A stretch of 34,614 nucleotides of DNA from a virus: positions 1 through 34,614 of IMG/VR virus record IMGVR_UViG_3300030012_002060. One strand, written 5' to 3'. The translations under genes were made by a program, and so were the position numbers. Of the stretch, positions 1-7,596 are shown piece by piece (the first letter of the stretch is position 1; each line of letters begins with the position of its first letter). Below the pieces are notes generated by a model. The model was not told where the DNA came from. It saw only the letters and a list, made by a program, of their open reading frames with translations, and made no database searches.

Positions 1-1074
1 CCTGATCGTAATTTTCAAGCAGATCAAATTACTTTTCCGCCAACTGATGATTCTAGTTTGCCAAGTGCAGATCAACACGCAACTATGAAAACTGCTGATG
101 GTGGTTTTTTGTTAGAGGGAAGATTTGATTTTGCAACTATTACAAGTCCTTATCAAGCGGAAGAAATGGCAGAAATTATATTAAGAAGATCTAGAGAAAG
201 TTTAGGATTAAATATCACTGCTGGATTCAATGCTTACAAACTACATATTGGAGATATTGTAAATATTACATTATCTTCATTAGGATTTAATGCTAAAGCA
301 TTTAGAGTAATAGAAATGGTTTTTAATGCAGATTATACAATCACTTTATCATTAGTAGAACATCAAGATAGTTTTTATACATTTGCTACAAAAGGACAAG
401 TAGCTTCAACACCAGCTACAACTCTTCCTGATCCTTTTACAATACAACCACCAGCTTCTGTAACTCTTTCAGATGAATTAATAGAATATGCTGATGGAGT
501 TGTATTAACTAGATTAAATATATTAATTGGAGCATCAACAGATCAGTTTGTTCAATATTATCAAGTGGAAGCAAAGAAAGAGACAGAATCAGATTTTAAG
601 ATTATATCTAGTGGAACACAATTAAATCACGAATTTATAAATGTTGTAGATGATATAACTTATAATGTTCGTGTTAAAGCTATTAATAGTTTTGGAGTGT
701 CAAGTACATATACTTCAGCAAGTAGAAAAATTATAGGTGCTACTGAAATTCCAAGTGATGTAACAGATCTATCAGTATCATTAGTTGGATCTAATCAAAT
801 GGAACTATCTTGGACTCCTGTTCTAGATCTTGATATATCTTGGTATGAAATAAGATTCCAGAATGTTACGAGTGGAGCTACTTGGAACGAAAGTACACCT
901 TTAGCAAAAGTTGTCAGAAGAAAATCAAATAGTCTAGTTGTGAACTTTCAAACAGGAACTTTCTGTGTTAAAGCAGTAGATAAATTAGGTAATACAAGTG
1001 CAAATGCTTCGTTTGTATCAACTAATATTAGTGGTCAAGCAAACTTTGTAAGAACTCAAACAATAAGTGAATAA
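1..1074 (+). CDS. J-like tail tip (host specificity) protein, 5'-truncated by the window
   Basis: This is the C-terminal 357 residues of a siphovirus tail-tip protein of the lambda J type, which sits at the distal tail and helps recognise the host. The reading frame is open from base 1, so the gene begins before the window. The last ~110 residues look like a fibronectin type III domain, with an MELSWTP strand and a later KAVDKLGN segment. It aligns along its whole length with residues 347-703 of the complete J-like protein at 31044-33155, with many synonymous differences, so the two are homologous but not identical copies. It overlaps the next gene by one base (TAATG). Family assignment is by gene order and by similarity to the downstream copy; a partial paralogue or a second strain's allele are both possible. 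Confidence 0.8.
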   Translation, partial: PDRNFQADQITFPPTDDSSLPSADQHATMKTADGGFLLEGRFDFATITSPYQAEEMAEIILRRSRESLGLNITAGFNAYKLHIGDIVNITLSSLGFNAKAFRVIEMVFNADYTITLSLVEHQDSFYTFATKGQVASTPATTLPDPFTIQPPASVTLSDELIEYADGVVLTRLNILIGASTDQFVQYYQVEAKKETESDFKIISSGTQLNHEFINVVDDITYNVRVKAINSFGVSSTYTSASRKIIGATEIPSDVTDLSVSLVGSNQMELSWTPVLDLDISWYEIRFQNVTSGATWNESTPLAKVVRRKSNSLVVNFQTGTFCVKAVDKLGNTSANASFVSTNISGQANFVRTQTISE

Positions 1075-1874
1075 TGGCAGATTTTTTAGGAACAAGAGAT
1101 TCAAATGTAGCAATATCAACTGATAATGCTAATAGAAAAGTATTAATTCTAGATACAATAACTAGATTTGATTCAACTGTTGGAAATTTTGAAAGTGCAG
1201 AAGGACGATTTGATTTAGGCGGTACAGATTCAACATCTAATCCTACTAATTTTGAAGGTAATATTCAAAGCTCAGGTTTTTATACATTTGCTAATACACT
1301 TACTTTTGATGCTATTTATGATGTTACTTTAGGGGGTATTATTGGAATGAGTTCGGAAGATGAATATGATCTATTTGATGAAGGTCGTGGAGCTACATTA
1401 TTTGAAGATGCAAAAGCACCTTTTGATGGTTCTTCGGAAATACAATGTGGAGCAGAAGTACAAGTTGGAGCAAGTACAACAAGTCTTGGAGATGTAACCA
1501 CATTTCAAAAGATTGCCCAACAAAGTACGATCAAAGGAAGATATTTTAAATTTAAATGCAAGATTACGAGTGATGATAATAAAGTTAGAGCAAAAGTACA
1601 CGATTTAAAATTTACTGTTAATTTTGAAAAAAGAACAGAATCAGGTGAGGATATTACTTCTTCAGCATCAGGTACAACTATTACTTTTACAAATGGATTT
1701 TTTGCTACACCTTCAATCGGTATAGCAGGACAAGGACTACAAACAGGCGATTATTTTTCGCTTACAAGTAAGTCAAAAAATGGTTTTACAATTCAATTTT
1801 TTAATAGTAGTAATGTGGGTATTAGTAGAGTTTTTGATTTTCAAGCCATAGGACACGGCTTGTCAAGTACATAA
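1074..1874 (+). CDS. tail-tip-associated protein, 266 aa (upstream copy)
   Basis: The function is not recognised. The protein is 266 residues, rich in Ser, Thr, Phe and Gly with few Lys runs, as expected for a beta-rich tail or fibre component. It has no signal peptide and no membrane segment. A clear homologue of 265 residues lies at 33158-33955, again directly after a J-like gene. Both share blocks such as FDLGGTDSTSNP, SEDEYDLFD, FQKIAQQSTIKGR and KNGFTIQFFNSSNVGIS. Its start overlaps the J stop codon (TAATG), so translation is probably coupled. Conserved position after J suggests a tail-tip or fibre-attachment role; this is inference. Confidence 0.8.
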   Translation: MADFLGTRDSNVAISTDNANRKVLILDTITRFDSTVGNFESAEGRFDLGGTDSTSNPTNFEGNIQSSGFYTFANTLTFDAIYDVTLGGIIGMSSEDEYDLFDEGRGATLFEDAKAPFDGSSEIQCGAEVQVGASTTSLGDVTTFQKIAQQSTIKGRYFKFKCKITSDDNKVRAKVHDLKFTVNFEKRTESGEDITSSASGTTITFTNGFFATPSIGIAGQGLQTGDYFSLTSKSKNGFTIQFFNSSNVGISRVFDFQAIGHGLSST

Positions 1875-1893
1875 AAAGAAGGTATAAAAAGAT

Positions 1894-2211
1894 ATGGCAC
1901 AAGTTTCGGATGTAACATTAGATAACCAAGGATTTGCAAGTTTTAGAACTGAATTGAATAATATTTTAGCGGCAATCAATTCACAACATTTAGGAACTTC
2001 AGCTCCAGGTTCTGTGGCTCAAGGAAGTTTATGGATTGATTCAAGTTCTTCAGGTGTCCTAAAACTTATGATGAATGACGGAACTGATAATGTTGAATTA
2101 TTACAAGTTAATATTTCATCAAATGCAATAACAAGTAATATGTCCGTAACAGGAACAATAACAGAAGCCGACCCAAATGCTATTCCTTTTGCGGTCGCAT
2201 TGGGGAGTTAA
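1894..2211 (+). CDS. small tail/fibre protein, 105 aa (upstream copy)
   Basis: A 105-residue protein of unknown function, preceded by an AGAAGG ribosome-binding sequence. The middle has a motif seen in many phage fibre-region proteins, HLGTSAPGSVAQGSLWIDSS, followed by a repeated-strand segment ending NVELLQVNIS. This type of segment is commonly annotated as a tail fibre or baseplate wedge fragment, with a short N-terminal helix and beta-strands. Its homologue at 33978-34292 (104 aa) shares the same motif and the same C-terminal SNAITSNMSVTGTITE block. The gene sits between two other genes of the duplicated module. The role in fibre attachment is inferred from context only. Confidence 0.75.
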   Translation: MAQVSDVTLDNQGFASFRTELNNILAAINSQHLGTSAPGSVAQGSLWIDSSSSGVLKLMMNDGTDNVELLQVNISSNAITSNMSVTGTITEADPNAIPFAVALGS

Positions 2212-2214
2212 AAT

Positions 2215-2535
2215 ATGGCAAATAATTTTGATGACGCAACAGTAGCAATATCTAATAATAGTTTAACGGATATAGTAACTGCTAGTTCAAAGTCTTTAGT
2301 AATTGCTGGAACATTATGTAATACAGGGGGAACATCAATCAATGTTACTCTTAAAAAGTATGATAATGGTTCAACAACTGCTTTTACGATTTTAAACACA
2401 GTTCCTTTACCAAGTGGCTCTTCATTAGAAATACCTAAAATTGTTTTGAATAGTTCTGATAAAATACAAGCACAATCAGACAATTCTTCAGGTAATCTTA
2501 CAGTTGCGTTACAATTATTAACACAGGTATCGTAA
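2215..2535 (+). CDS. small beta-rich tail protein, 106 aa (upstream copy)
   Basis: A 106-residue protein with no recognised domain name. Alternating hydrophobic residues and an LPSGSSLEIP turn suggest a small beta-sandwich, similar to small phage virion-decoration or tail proteins. The partial gene at 34302-34614 is its diverged counterpart, sharing the (L/V)CNxxxTS(I/V)xxxxK(K/L) and (P/I)SGSSLE-type segments. It lies three bases after the preceding stop and overlaps the next gene by one base (TAATG), so it belongs to the same transcription unit. No catalytic motif is visible. It is probably structural. Confidence 0.7.
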   Translation: MANNFDDATVAISNNSLTDIVTASSKSLVIAGTLCNTGGTSINVTLKKYDNGSTTAFTILNTVPLPSGSSLEIPKIVLNSSDKIQAQSDNSSGNLTVALQLLTQVS

Positions 2536-3833
2536 TGGCTTATATAGGCAGAGTTCCATCAGCAGTTCCACTTGCAGTAAGTGATGTACCTGATTTGCCA
2601 ACAAGCAAAATTACATCAGGAACATTTGCAGATGCAAGAATATCAAGTTCAAGTGTATCTCAACACGCAACAAGTTTTGATGATAACAATATAGTAAATG
2701 ATTTATCTACTTTAGGATTAAGAGTACACACTCAAGAAAATCTTAATGCGTCTAATACTAACTCTGCATCTTTTGATGTATTTCAAGATAGTTCTGGAAT
2801 TACGAATTTAACTGATGCTTCTAGAGATAGTGCAGAGTTTATTTCATGTGTTGGATTAGGCGAACACACAAACGATAGTGATACACAAAGTTTAGTTCAT
2901 TTTAACAATAATGTGACAGATGAAAATTCTAATGTCACTTGGACAAATAACAACGTTACATTTAATAGTTCAATTAAAAAATTTGGTACACACTCAGGTT
3001 CTTTTAATGGTTCTAATGCTTATCTTACAGATGATAGCGGAAATTCGCAATTTTATACTTCAGGCGATTGGACGATAGAAAGTTGGTTTTATTTAACAAG
3101 TGCTTCAAGTGGTCAATCTAATCAAATATTTGAATGGAGTAATGGTAGCACCTCTAAACAAAGTGTTTTATTTGGATATTTAGATCCAGGTAATATGCGC
3201 TATGAAGTTTATGGTGGTTATAGTGGGGGGTGGAGCCTTGATGGAAGTAATTTAAACACAGGAAATAATACTATTAACTTAAATACTTGGCAACATCTTG
3301 CTTTAACAAAACAAGGAAGTACAACAAGATTATATTTAGATGGTGTTCAAAAACAATCAGTAACAACATCATGGAGCTTTTATAACGATACTAATATTGT
3401 AAGTATCGGTGGTATAAATCACGCTTATTTTAATGGTTATTTAGATGAATTTAGATTTTCTCATGTTAATCGTTATCCTGATGGAACAACTTTTACACCA
3501 AATTTAGTTTCAAATGCAACTGGTTCATTTGAAGGTAATGCAATTACAGCAGCATCAACTAACAAAATGGGTGCAGTAATTACATATCAAGATAATGCTG
3601 GAACTAATACTTTAAACACAGATATAATTTTAAAACTTTCAGCAGATAATGGTTCAAACTATTCAACAGCTACACTTACTGCACTTCCAGACTTTGCAAC
3701 AGGAATCAAAATGGCAAAAGTAAATGATTTAAGTGTAACTGCTGGAACTCAACTTAAATACAAAATAGAATTTGCAAATCAGGCATCAGGAAGCAAAGAA
3801 GCAAGAATCAGAGGAGTGTCTTTACAATATTAA
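2535..3833 (+). CDS. tail fibre protein with LamG-like (concanavalin-type) domain, 432 aa
   Basis: Probable receptor-binding fibre. The N-terminus starts MAYIGRVPS, resembling the MSYIGKIPA start of the fibre gene at 5117, which suggests a shared virion-attachment segment. Residues ~115-325 have the layout of a LamG/concanavalin-like jelly roll: an LVHFNNNVTDE strand, WTIESWFYL, the WQHLALTK strand, LYLDGVQ and a late GYLDEFRFSHVNRY segment. The last ~100 residues (from GSFEG) closely match the end of the next gene, and residues ~58-100 also match it, so the two fibres are paralogues with conserved flanks and a more divergent centre. LamG-type folds bind carbohydrates, so surface glycan recognition is likely but inferred. 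Confidence 0.8.
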   Translation: MAYIGRVPSAVPLAVSDVPDLPTSKITSGTFADARISSSSVSQHATSFDDNNIVNDLSTLGLRVHTQENLNASNTNSASFDVFQDSSGITNLTDASRDSAEFISCVGLGEHTNDSDTQSLVHFNNNVTDENSNVTWTNNNVTFNSSIKKFGTHSGSFNGSNAYLTDDSGNSQFYTSGDWTIESWFYLTSASSGQSNQIFEWSNGSTSKQSVLFGYLDPGNMRYEVYGGYSGGWSLDGSNLNTGNNTINLNTWQHLALTKQGSTTRLYLDGVQKQSVTTSWSFYNDTNIVSIGGINHAYFNGYLDEFRFSHVNRYPDGTTFTPNLVSNATGSFEGNAITAASTNKMGAVITYQDNAGTNTLNTDIILKLSADNGSNYSTATLTALPDFATGIKMAKVNDLSVTAGTQLKYKIEFANQASGSKEARIRGVSLQY

Positions 3834-3834
3834 T

Positions 3835-5115
3835 ATGGCTATAATTAAATTAAATAACAACGCATTAACAAGTGTTACAGAACTTCCAAGTGGAGTAGGT
3901 GCTGACCCTAATGTCAAAACAGATTTAGCAAGATTAGGTTTAAGAGTTTTTACAAATCAAAATTTAGTAGCAACAAATTCTAATTCTGCAAGTTATGATG
4001 TTTTCCAAGACTCTTCAGGAATTCAAAATTTGACGACTTGTTCAAGAAATTCAAGTGAATTTATGGAATCTAAAACAACTACTCAAACAGATGTAACAAA
4101 TGGAAGTACAACATTTACAGACGGATCAAGTGAGGGTCATACTATCACATCTTTTGCATCACAATGGAATACAGCAAATGGTGGTGCTTTAGGTGGTAGT
4201 GCTGGTATTTATCAAAGAGTTGGTGGAAGTAATGGATATTTAAATATTGCAAATAATAATAGTTTTATACATCAATTTGGTGATAGTGATTTTACAATAG
4301 AATTTTTTCAATACGAAACAGCAAGTAGTTCTCATAGAGGAATAATGGGTTTTTCTGATAGTGGTGTTCAACAATATCAAGTTGCAACTAATCCTACAAT
4401 TTCAATTAGATGGTGGGCTAGTGATGATGGTTCAAATTGGGATCATGGTAACGGAGATAGAATTTCCGATGATAATATGAGTGGACCAGGAAATAGTGCA
4501 TGGTCACATTGTGCTGTTGTAAGAAGTGGAAGTAATTTTTATGGTTATAATCATGGATCAAGACGAGCAAGTTGGTCAGGATCAGGTGTCTTAAATGATG
4601 AAAACTCAGATTGGAGACTTGGAGCAACTGGAAATGTTGGAGATGTTCATCATGGATATATAGACCAAGTTAGAATTTCAAATATTGCAAGGTACACAGG
4701 AGGAACATACACGATCCCTTCAGGAACAAGTGGTTATACAGATGATGCAAATACAAAATTAATTATTGGTTCAAGATTTAATCCATTATCTACAAGTGCA
4801 ACAGGAAGTTTTGAGGGAGTAGATGTAACCCCAGCTTCAGCTGTTACAAAAATGGGTGCAGTTATTACTTATGAAGAAACAGGAACAAACACTTTAAATA
4901 CAGATATAGTCTTAAAATTAAGTGCTGATTCAGGAAGTAATTTTACTACTGCAACATTAACTGCGTTACCAGATTTTGCAAGTGGTGTGAAATGTGCTAA
5001 AGTTAGTGATGTAACTGTAACATCAGGAACACAATGTACTTATCAATTAAATTTTGCAAATCAATCAGCAGGAGTTAAAGAAGCAAAAATAACAGGAATA
5101 TCATTACAATATTAA
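3835..5115 (+). CDS. tail fibre protein with LamG-like domain, 426 aa (paralogue of the preceding gene)
   Basis: Second LamG-type fibre. The chosen start is the ATG one base after the previous stop (TAATATG); an in-frame ATG 63 bases upstream would run into the preceding gene and has no support. Residues ~25-70 (DLARLGLRVFTNQN to the FMES segment) and the last ~100 residues from GSFEG match the gene before it, while the central ~230 residues are diverged but keep jelly-roll landmarks such as DFTIEFFQYET, WSHCAVVR and GYIDQVRISNIARY. It looks like an old tandem duplication with a re-diversified binding domain. Two receptor specificities, or a hetero-oligomeric fibre tip, are both possible. Confidence 0.8.
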   Translation: MAIIKLNNNALTSVTELPSGVGADPNVKTDLARLGLRVFTNQNLVATNSNSASYDVFQDSSGIQNLTTCSRNSSEFMESKTTTQTDVTNGSTTFTDGSSEGHTITSFASQWNTANGGALGGSAGIYQRVGGSNGYLNIANNNSFIHQFGDSDFTIEFFQYETASSSHRGIMGFSDSGVQQYQVATNPTISIRWWASDDGSNWDHGNGDRISDDNMSGPGNSAWSHCAVVRSGSNFYGYNHGSRRASWSGSGVLNDENSDWRLGATGNVGDVHHGYIDQVRISNIARYTGGTYTIPSGTSGYTDDANTKLIIGSRFNPLSTSATGSFEGVDVTPASAVTKMGAVITYEETGTNTLNTDIVLKLSADSGSNFTTATLTALPDFASGVKCAKVSDVTVTSGTQCTYQLNFANQSAGVKEAKITGISLQY

Positions 5116-5116
5116 T

Positions 5117-6250
5117 ATGTCTTATATAGGTAAAATACCAGCAACAGGAAACTTTGTAAAACTAGACGCAATAAGTGTAGTCAATGGTCAAGCATCTTAC
5201 ACTATGCAAAGTGGTTCTGTTAATTTTACCCCAGAGAGTGTAAATCACATGTTGGTCTCCCTTAATGGTTTGATTCAAAATCCTGGATCTTCTTTTACTA
5301 TTTCAGGAAGCACAATTACATTTGCATCAGCTTTAAGTACAGGCGATGTTATAAATTTTATAATGGTCTATGGAAATGTTTTAGATATAGGAACACCAAG
5401 CGACAATACAGTTTCAACTACTAAATTAGTTGATACTTCTGTTACTGCTGGAAAACTAGCAACAGATTCAGTTATAGAAGCTAAAATACAAAACGATGCA
5501 GTTACAAGAGATAAAATAAATGCAATATCAACTTCATCAGCACCAAGTTTTGAAGCAAAAGGAACATCAGGTCAAACTGATGGATACATTCAGCTTAATT
5601 GTGAACAAAACAGTCATGGAATAAAATTACAATCGCCACCTCATAGTGCTGGACAATCTTACAAAATTATTTTTCCATCAGGAAATATAACTGCTGGTAA
5701 ATTTTTAAAAGTAGATTCAGTATCAGGTTCAGGAACAACAGGTGTTGGTACTATGACTTTTGCTGATGGTGGAGGTTTTACTCTTGGAACACCAGTAACA
5801 GGGAGTGGTTCTAATATTACTTTTACAGGAATACCATCAACTGCTAGATTAATAATAGTAAGTTTTGATAACATCTCACATAATCATGGTAGTAATTCTG
5901 ATTTTAAAGTCATACTTGGAGATAGTGGAGGTCTAGAAACATCAGGATATACTTCAAATGTAATTTATACAGGGTCGGGAAACGATCAAGGAGGAGGATC
6001 ATACACAAACGGACATACTTTTTATTATCAAGCTGGTGCTTCTACTACAATTTATGGATCAGTTATTATTAGTTGTGTAGATGCTAGTAATAACAAATGG
6101 TCTTTATTATCTCATGCTGGAACTTCAGCAAATTATATTAGTGATGCCGCAGGTTCAAAAACTTTATCAGGAACATTAACACAAGTACAAGTAATGTCAG
6201 GTGCAGGTGGTGGAATAGATGCTGGAACGGTAAATATTATGTATCAATAG
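5117..6250 (+). CDS. tail fibre protein, 377 aa
   Basis: Phage fibre of a common marine-phage style. The N-terminal ~90 residues form a small beta domain (VSLNGLIQNPGSSFTISGS and INFIMVYG). Residues ~95-140 contain repeated short units of the form T(x)KL-V-D-TSVTAGKLATDS and VIEAKIQNDAVTRDKI, typical of trimeric fibre shafts. A C-terminal Gly/Ser-rich beta domain follows, probably the distal binding head. It begins one base after the previous stop and is followed ten bases later by a small acidic gene with a GGAG ribosome-binding site. The repeats support a trimeric fibre; the receptor is unknown. Confidence 0.8.
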   Translation: MSYIGKIPATGNFVKLDAISVVNGQASYTMQSGSVNFTPESVNHMLVSLNGLIQNPGSSFTISGSTITFASALSTGDVINFIMVYGNVLDIGTPSDNTVSTTKLVDTSVTAGKLATDSVIEAKIQNDAVTRDKINAISTSSAPSFEAKGTSGQTDGYIQLNCEQNSHGIKLQSPPHSAGQSYKIIFPSGNITAGKFLKVDSVSGSGTTGVGTMTFADGGGFTLGTPVTGSGSNITFTGIPSTARLIIVSFDNISHNHGSNSDFKVILGDSGGLETSGYTSNVIYTGSGNDQGGGSYTNGHTFYYQAGASTTIYGSVIISCVDASNNKWSLLSHAGTSANYISDAAGSKTLSGTLTQVQVMSGAGGGIDAGTVNIMYQ

Positions 6251-6260
6251 GAGTTAAATT

Positions 6261-6473
6261 ATGAAAGAATTAATTGTAAATTTACAAACAGGTGAACAAA
6301 ATTTAGTTGAGTTAAGTGAAGAACAAGAAGCTAAATATGATGCTATGAAAGAAGAAATACAAGAAAAGTATGATGAACAAACAGAAAAAAATAATAAAAA
6401 AGCATCAGGCAAACAAAAGCTAAAAGATTTAGGATTAGATGACGATGAGATCAATGCTCTACTAGGAGTCTAA
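6261..6473 (+). CDS. small acidic helical protein, 70 aa
   Basis: A 70-residue protein of unknown function, rich in Glu, Lys and Gln, with a predicted coiled coil through residues ~20-50 and a C-terminal LKDLGLDDDEINALLGV amphipathic helix. It has no signal peptide or membrane segment. It has a good ribosome-binding site (AGGAGTTAAATT before the ATG) and lies between the last fibre gene and the endolysin, one base before the endolysin start. A fibre chaperone or assembly factor would fit the position, but nothing in the sequence proves it. Confidence 0.65.
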   Translation: MKELIVNLQTGEQNLVELSEEQEAKYDAMKEEIQEKYDEQTEKNNKKASGKQKLKDLGLDDDEINALLGV

Positions 6474-6474
6474 A

Positions 6475-6969
6475 ATGCAATTATCAAAACATTTTAAATT
6501 AGAAGAATTTACAAAATCTCAAACTGCAATTCGTAAAGGTATTAACAATGAGCCAGGATCAGGAGATATAAAAAATTTAGAAAATCTTTGTTATGAAATT
6601 CTTGAACCTATCCGTGCAAAATTTGAGAAACCAATAACCATTACTAGCGGATATAGGTCAGAGGAACTCTGTGAAGCAATAGGTTCAAAAAAAACTTCTC
6701 AACATGCAAAAGGTCAAGCCGCGGACATAGAACTATTTGGAATACCTAATATTAAGGTTGCATATTGGATACAAAACAACGTAGATTTTGATCAGTTAAT
6801 TTTAGAGTACTGGACCCCAAAAAATAAGAATGATATAAATAGTGGATGGATTCATGTCAGTTATAATGAAAAAGGAGCTAATAGAAAACAAGTTTTAACC
6901 TTTGATGGTAAGACTTATGAAAATGGCTTACCTGATATGAAATGGCAAGATGGAGAGGTAATAGCATAA
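6475..6969 (+). CDS. endolysin, M15-family peptidase (M15_3 type)
   Basis: Probable peptidoglycan-cleaving endolysin. The protein is 164 residues, the usual size for single-domain M15 zinc peptidases. It shows the family layout: an N-terminal FKLEEFTKS segment, TITSGYRSEEL around residues 54-65, the zinc motif SQHAKGQAAD with His77 and Asp84, and GWIHVSY with His127 as the third metal ligand. Such enzymes cut D-amino-acid-containing peptide bonds in the cell wall. There is no signal peptide, so it should need a holin to reach the periplasm; holin candidates lie at 7848-8045 and 9037-9414. Its stop overlaps the next start (TAATG), tying it to the cationic mini-gene cluster. Confidence 0.88.
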   Translation: MQLSKHFKLEEFTKSQTAIRKGINNEPGSGDIKNLENLCYEILEPIRAKFEKPITITSGYRSEELCEAIGSKKTSQHAKGQAADIELFGIPNIKVAYWIQNNVDFDQLILEYWTPKNKNDINSGWIHVSYNEKGANRKQVLTFDGKTYENGLPDMKWQDGEVIA

Positions 6970-7067
6970 TGGCACTAACAAAAAAACAAAAGAAACTACC
7001 AATAGCTTTACAAAAAGCTATACTTAAAAAACAAAAACAAACTAAAAAAACAAAGAGGAGGAAATAA
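6969..7067 (+). CDS. very short basic protein, 32 aa
   Basis: A tiny gene encoding 32 residues, about half of them Lys or Arg and the rest mainly Gln, Leu, Ala and Thr. It has essentially no acidic residue. It begins inside the endolysin stop codon (TAATG) and ends with an AAGAGGAGGAAATAATG sequence that provides a strong ribosome-binding site for the following gene. A single amphipathic helix is likely. The coupling on both sides makes it a real reading frame rather than chance, although its function is unknown. Confidence 0.6.
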   Translation: MALTKKQKKLPIALQKAILKKQKQTKKTKRRK

Positions 7068-7156
7068 TGCCTAGAGGTGTTGGATATGGGTCAACAAGAC
7101 CTATGAAAAAAAAGAAAAAAAAGAAAAAAACAAAAATGAAACCAAGTAGAAGATAA
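7067..7156 (+). CDS. very short poly-lysine protein, 29 aa
   Basis: A 29-residue product starting MPRGVGYGSTRPM, followed by eight consecutive lysines and a short basic tail ending KPSRR. It is preceded by an excellent AGGAGGAA ribosome-binding site and begins in the previous stop codon (TAATG). The following gene also begins in its stop codon (TAATG). The PRG(V/M)GYG-type head with a Lys-rich tail recurs, from memory, in marine phage genomes as an unannotated small protein. Nucleic-acid or lipopolysaccharide binding is plausible by charge alone. Confidence 0.6.
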   Translation: MPRGVGYGSTRPMKKKKKKKKTKMKPSRR

Positions 7157-7338
7157 TGGTTAAAGTTGCATCTATAAAAAATATAATAAAAGACCTTAAA
7201 CCAAGACAACAAAAAACCATGAGGTCTCACGCTAGACATCACAGTCTTAAACACATGCGATCAATGGCTTTAGCCATGAAAAAAGGTGCAACTTTTCAAA
7301 CCGCACACAGAAGAGCAATGAGGAGTGTAGGTAAATGA
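7156..7338 (+). CDS. basic protein, 60 aa, His/Arg/Lys/Met-rich
   Basis: A 60-residue protein with two predicted helices: IKNIIKDLKPRQQKTMRSHARHH, and MRSMALAMKKGATFQTAHRRAMRSVG. The HHSLKHMRSMALAMKKG-type segment is strongly basic and amphipathic. No Cys, signal peptide or catalytic motif is present. It is translationally coupled upstream (TAATG) and overlaps the next gene (ATGA). It could bind DNA in the capsid or membranes at lysis; there is no direct evidence for either. Confidence 0.7.
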   Translation: MVKVASIKNIIKDLKPRQQKTMRSHARHHSLKHMRSMALAMKKGATFQTAHRRAMRSVGK

Positions 7339-7448
7339 GTGGATTTACAACAAGCACAACATTAAGGGAGATGATAAATAAGTTTCCCATGAGAAAAAGA
7401 AAAAGAAATGTCAAAAAAAAGAAAAAAAAGAAGAGTAGCAAGAGATAA
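7335..7448 (+). CDS. very short basic protein, 37 aa
   Basis: A 37-residue product beginning MSGFTTSTTLREMINKFPM, with a C-terminal run of Lys/Arg (RKRKR, seven lysines, then SSKR). Its start overlaps the previous stop as ATGA. Its last 41 bases are shared, in a different frame, with the first codons of the next gene, and both frames encode Lys/Arg there because the DNA is almost pure adenine and guanine. The N-terminal half is not low complexity, which supports a real gene, but confidence is limited by size. Confidence 0.5.
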   Translation: MSGFTTSTTLREMINKFPMRKRKRNVKKKKKKKSSKR

Positions 7449-7596
7449 AGAAACTGATCTACCTAAAAAGTATTTAAGTGGTCTTAAAGGTTCTAAAAGA
7501 ACTACAAGAGCAAGACTTATTAAAAAGGTATCATCTATATATAAATCAGGTGGATTTATACCAAGAGATTTATTAAGAAGGAGAACAAAAGCATAA
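7408..7596 (+). CDS. basic protein, 62 aa (DUF5872-like by memory)
   Basis: A 62-residue protein with a Lys/Arg-rich head, then DLPKKYLSGLKGSKRTTRARLIKK and a C-terminal SIYKSGGFIPRDL segment. The LPKKYLSGL(K/S)G pattern followed by Arg/Lys-rich helix is one I associate with a conserved small family seen in marine phages and large DNA viruses (DUF5872-type); this name is from memory and unverified. The product is strongly positive. It overlaps the previous gene by 41 bases and its stop overlaps the next start (TAATG). Confidence 0.7.
   Translation: MSKKRKKRRVARDKETDLPKKYLSGLKGSKRTTRARLIKKVSSIYKSGGFIPRDLLRRRTKA

Larger units (their letters stand above)
1..2535 (+). repeat. upstream copy of the diverged tail module
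   Basis: Homologous over its full length to 32082-34614: J C-terminal part, 266-aa, 105-aa and 106-aa genes in the same order. Nucleotide identity is about 65-75% by eye in the stretches compared by hand, with differences mostly at third codon positions. Confidence 0.85.

Noticed and set aside
1-2535. Exact terminal repeat of a circular or terminally redundant genome
   Set aside because: The matching region at 32082-34614 is only about 65-75% identical by eye, so it is not a simple overlap of contig ends.
4418-4627. Minus-strand His-rich 69-aa frame inside the second LamG fibre gene
   Set aside because: Shadow of a well-supported plus-strand gene; no ribosome site or operon context.
7042-7441. 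Two minus-strand frames with Phe/Leu-rich, membrane-like products
   Set aside because: They are the complement of the A-rich Lys-coding genes; poly-A read backwards gives poly-Phe. No ribosome sites and full overlap with coupled plus-strand genes.
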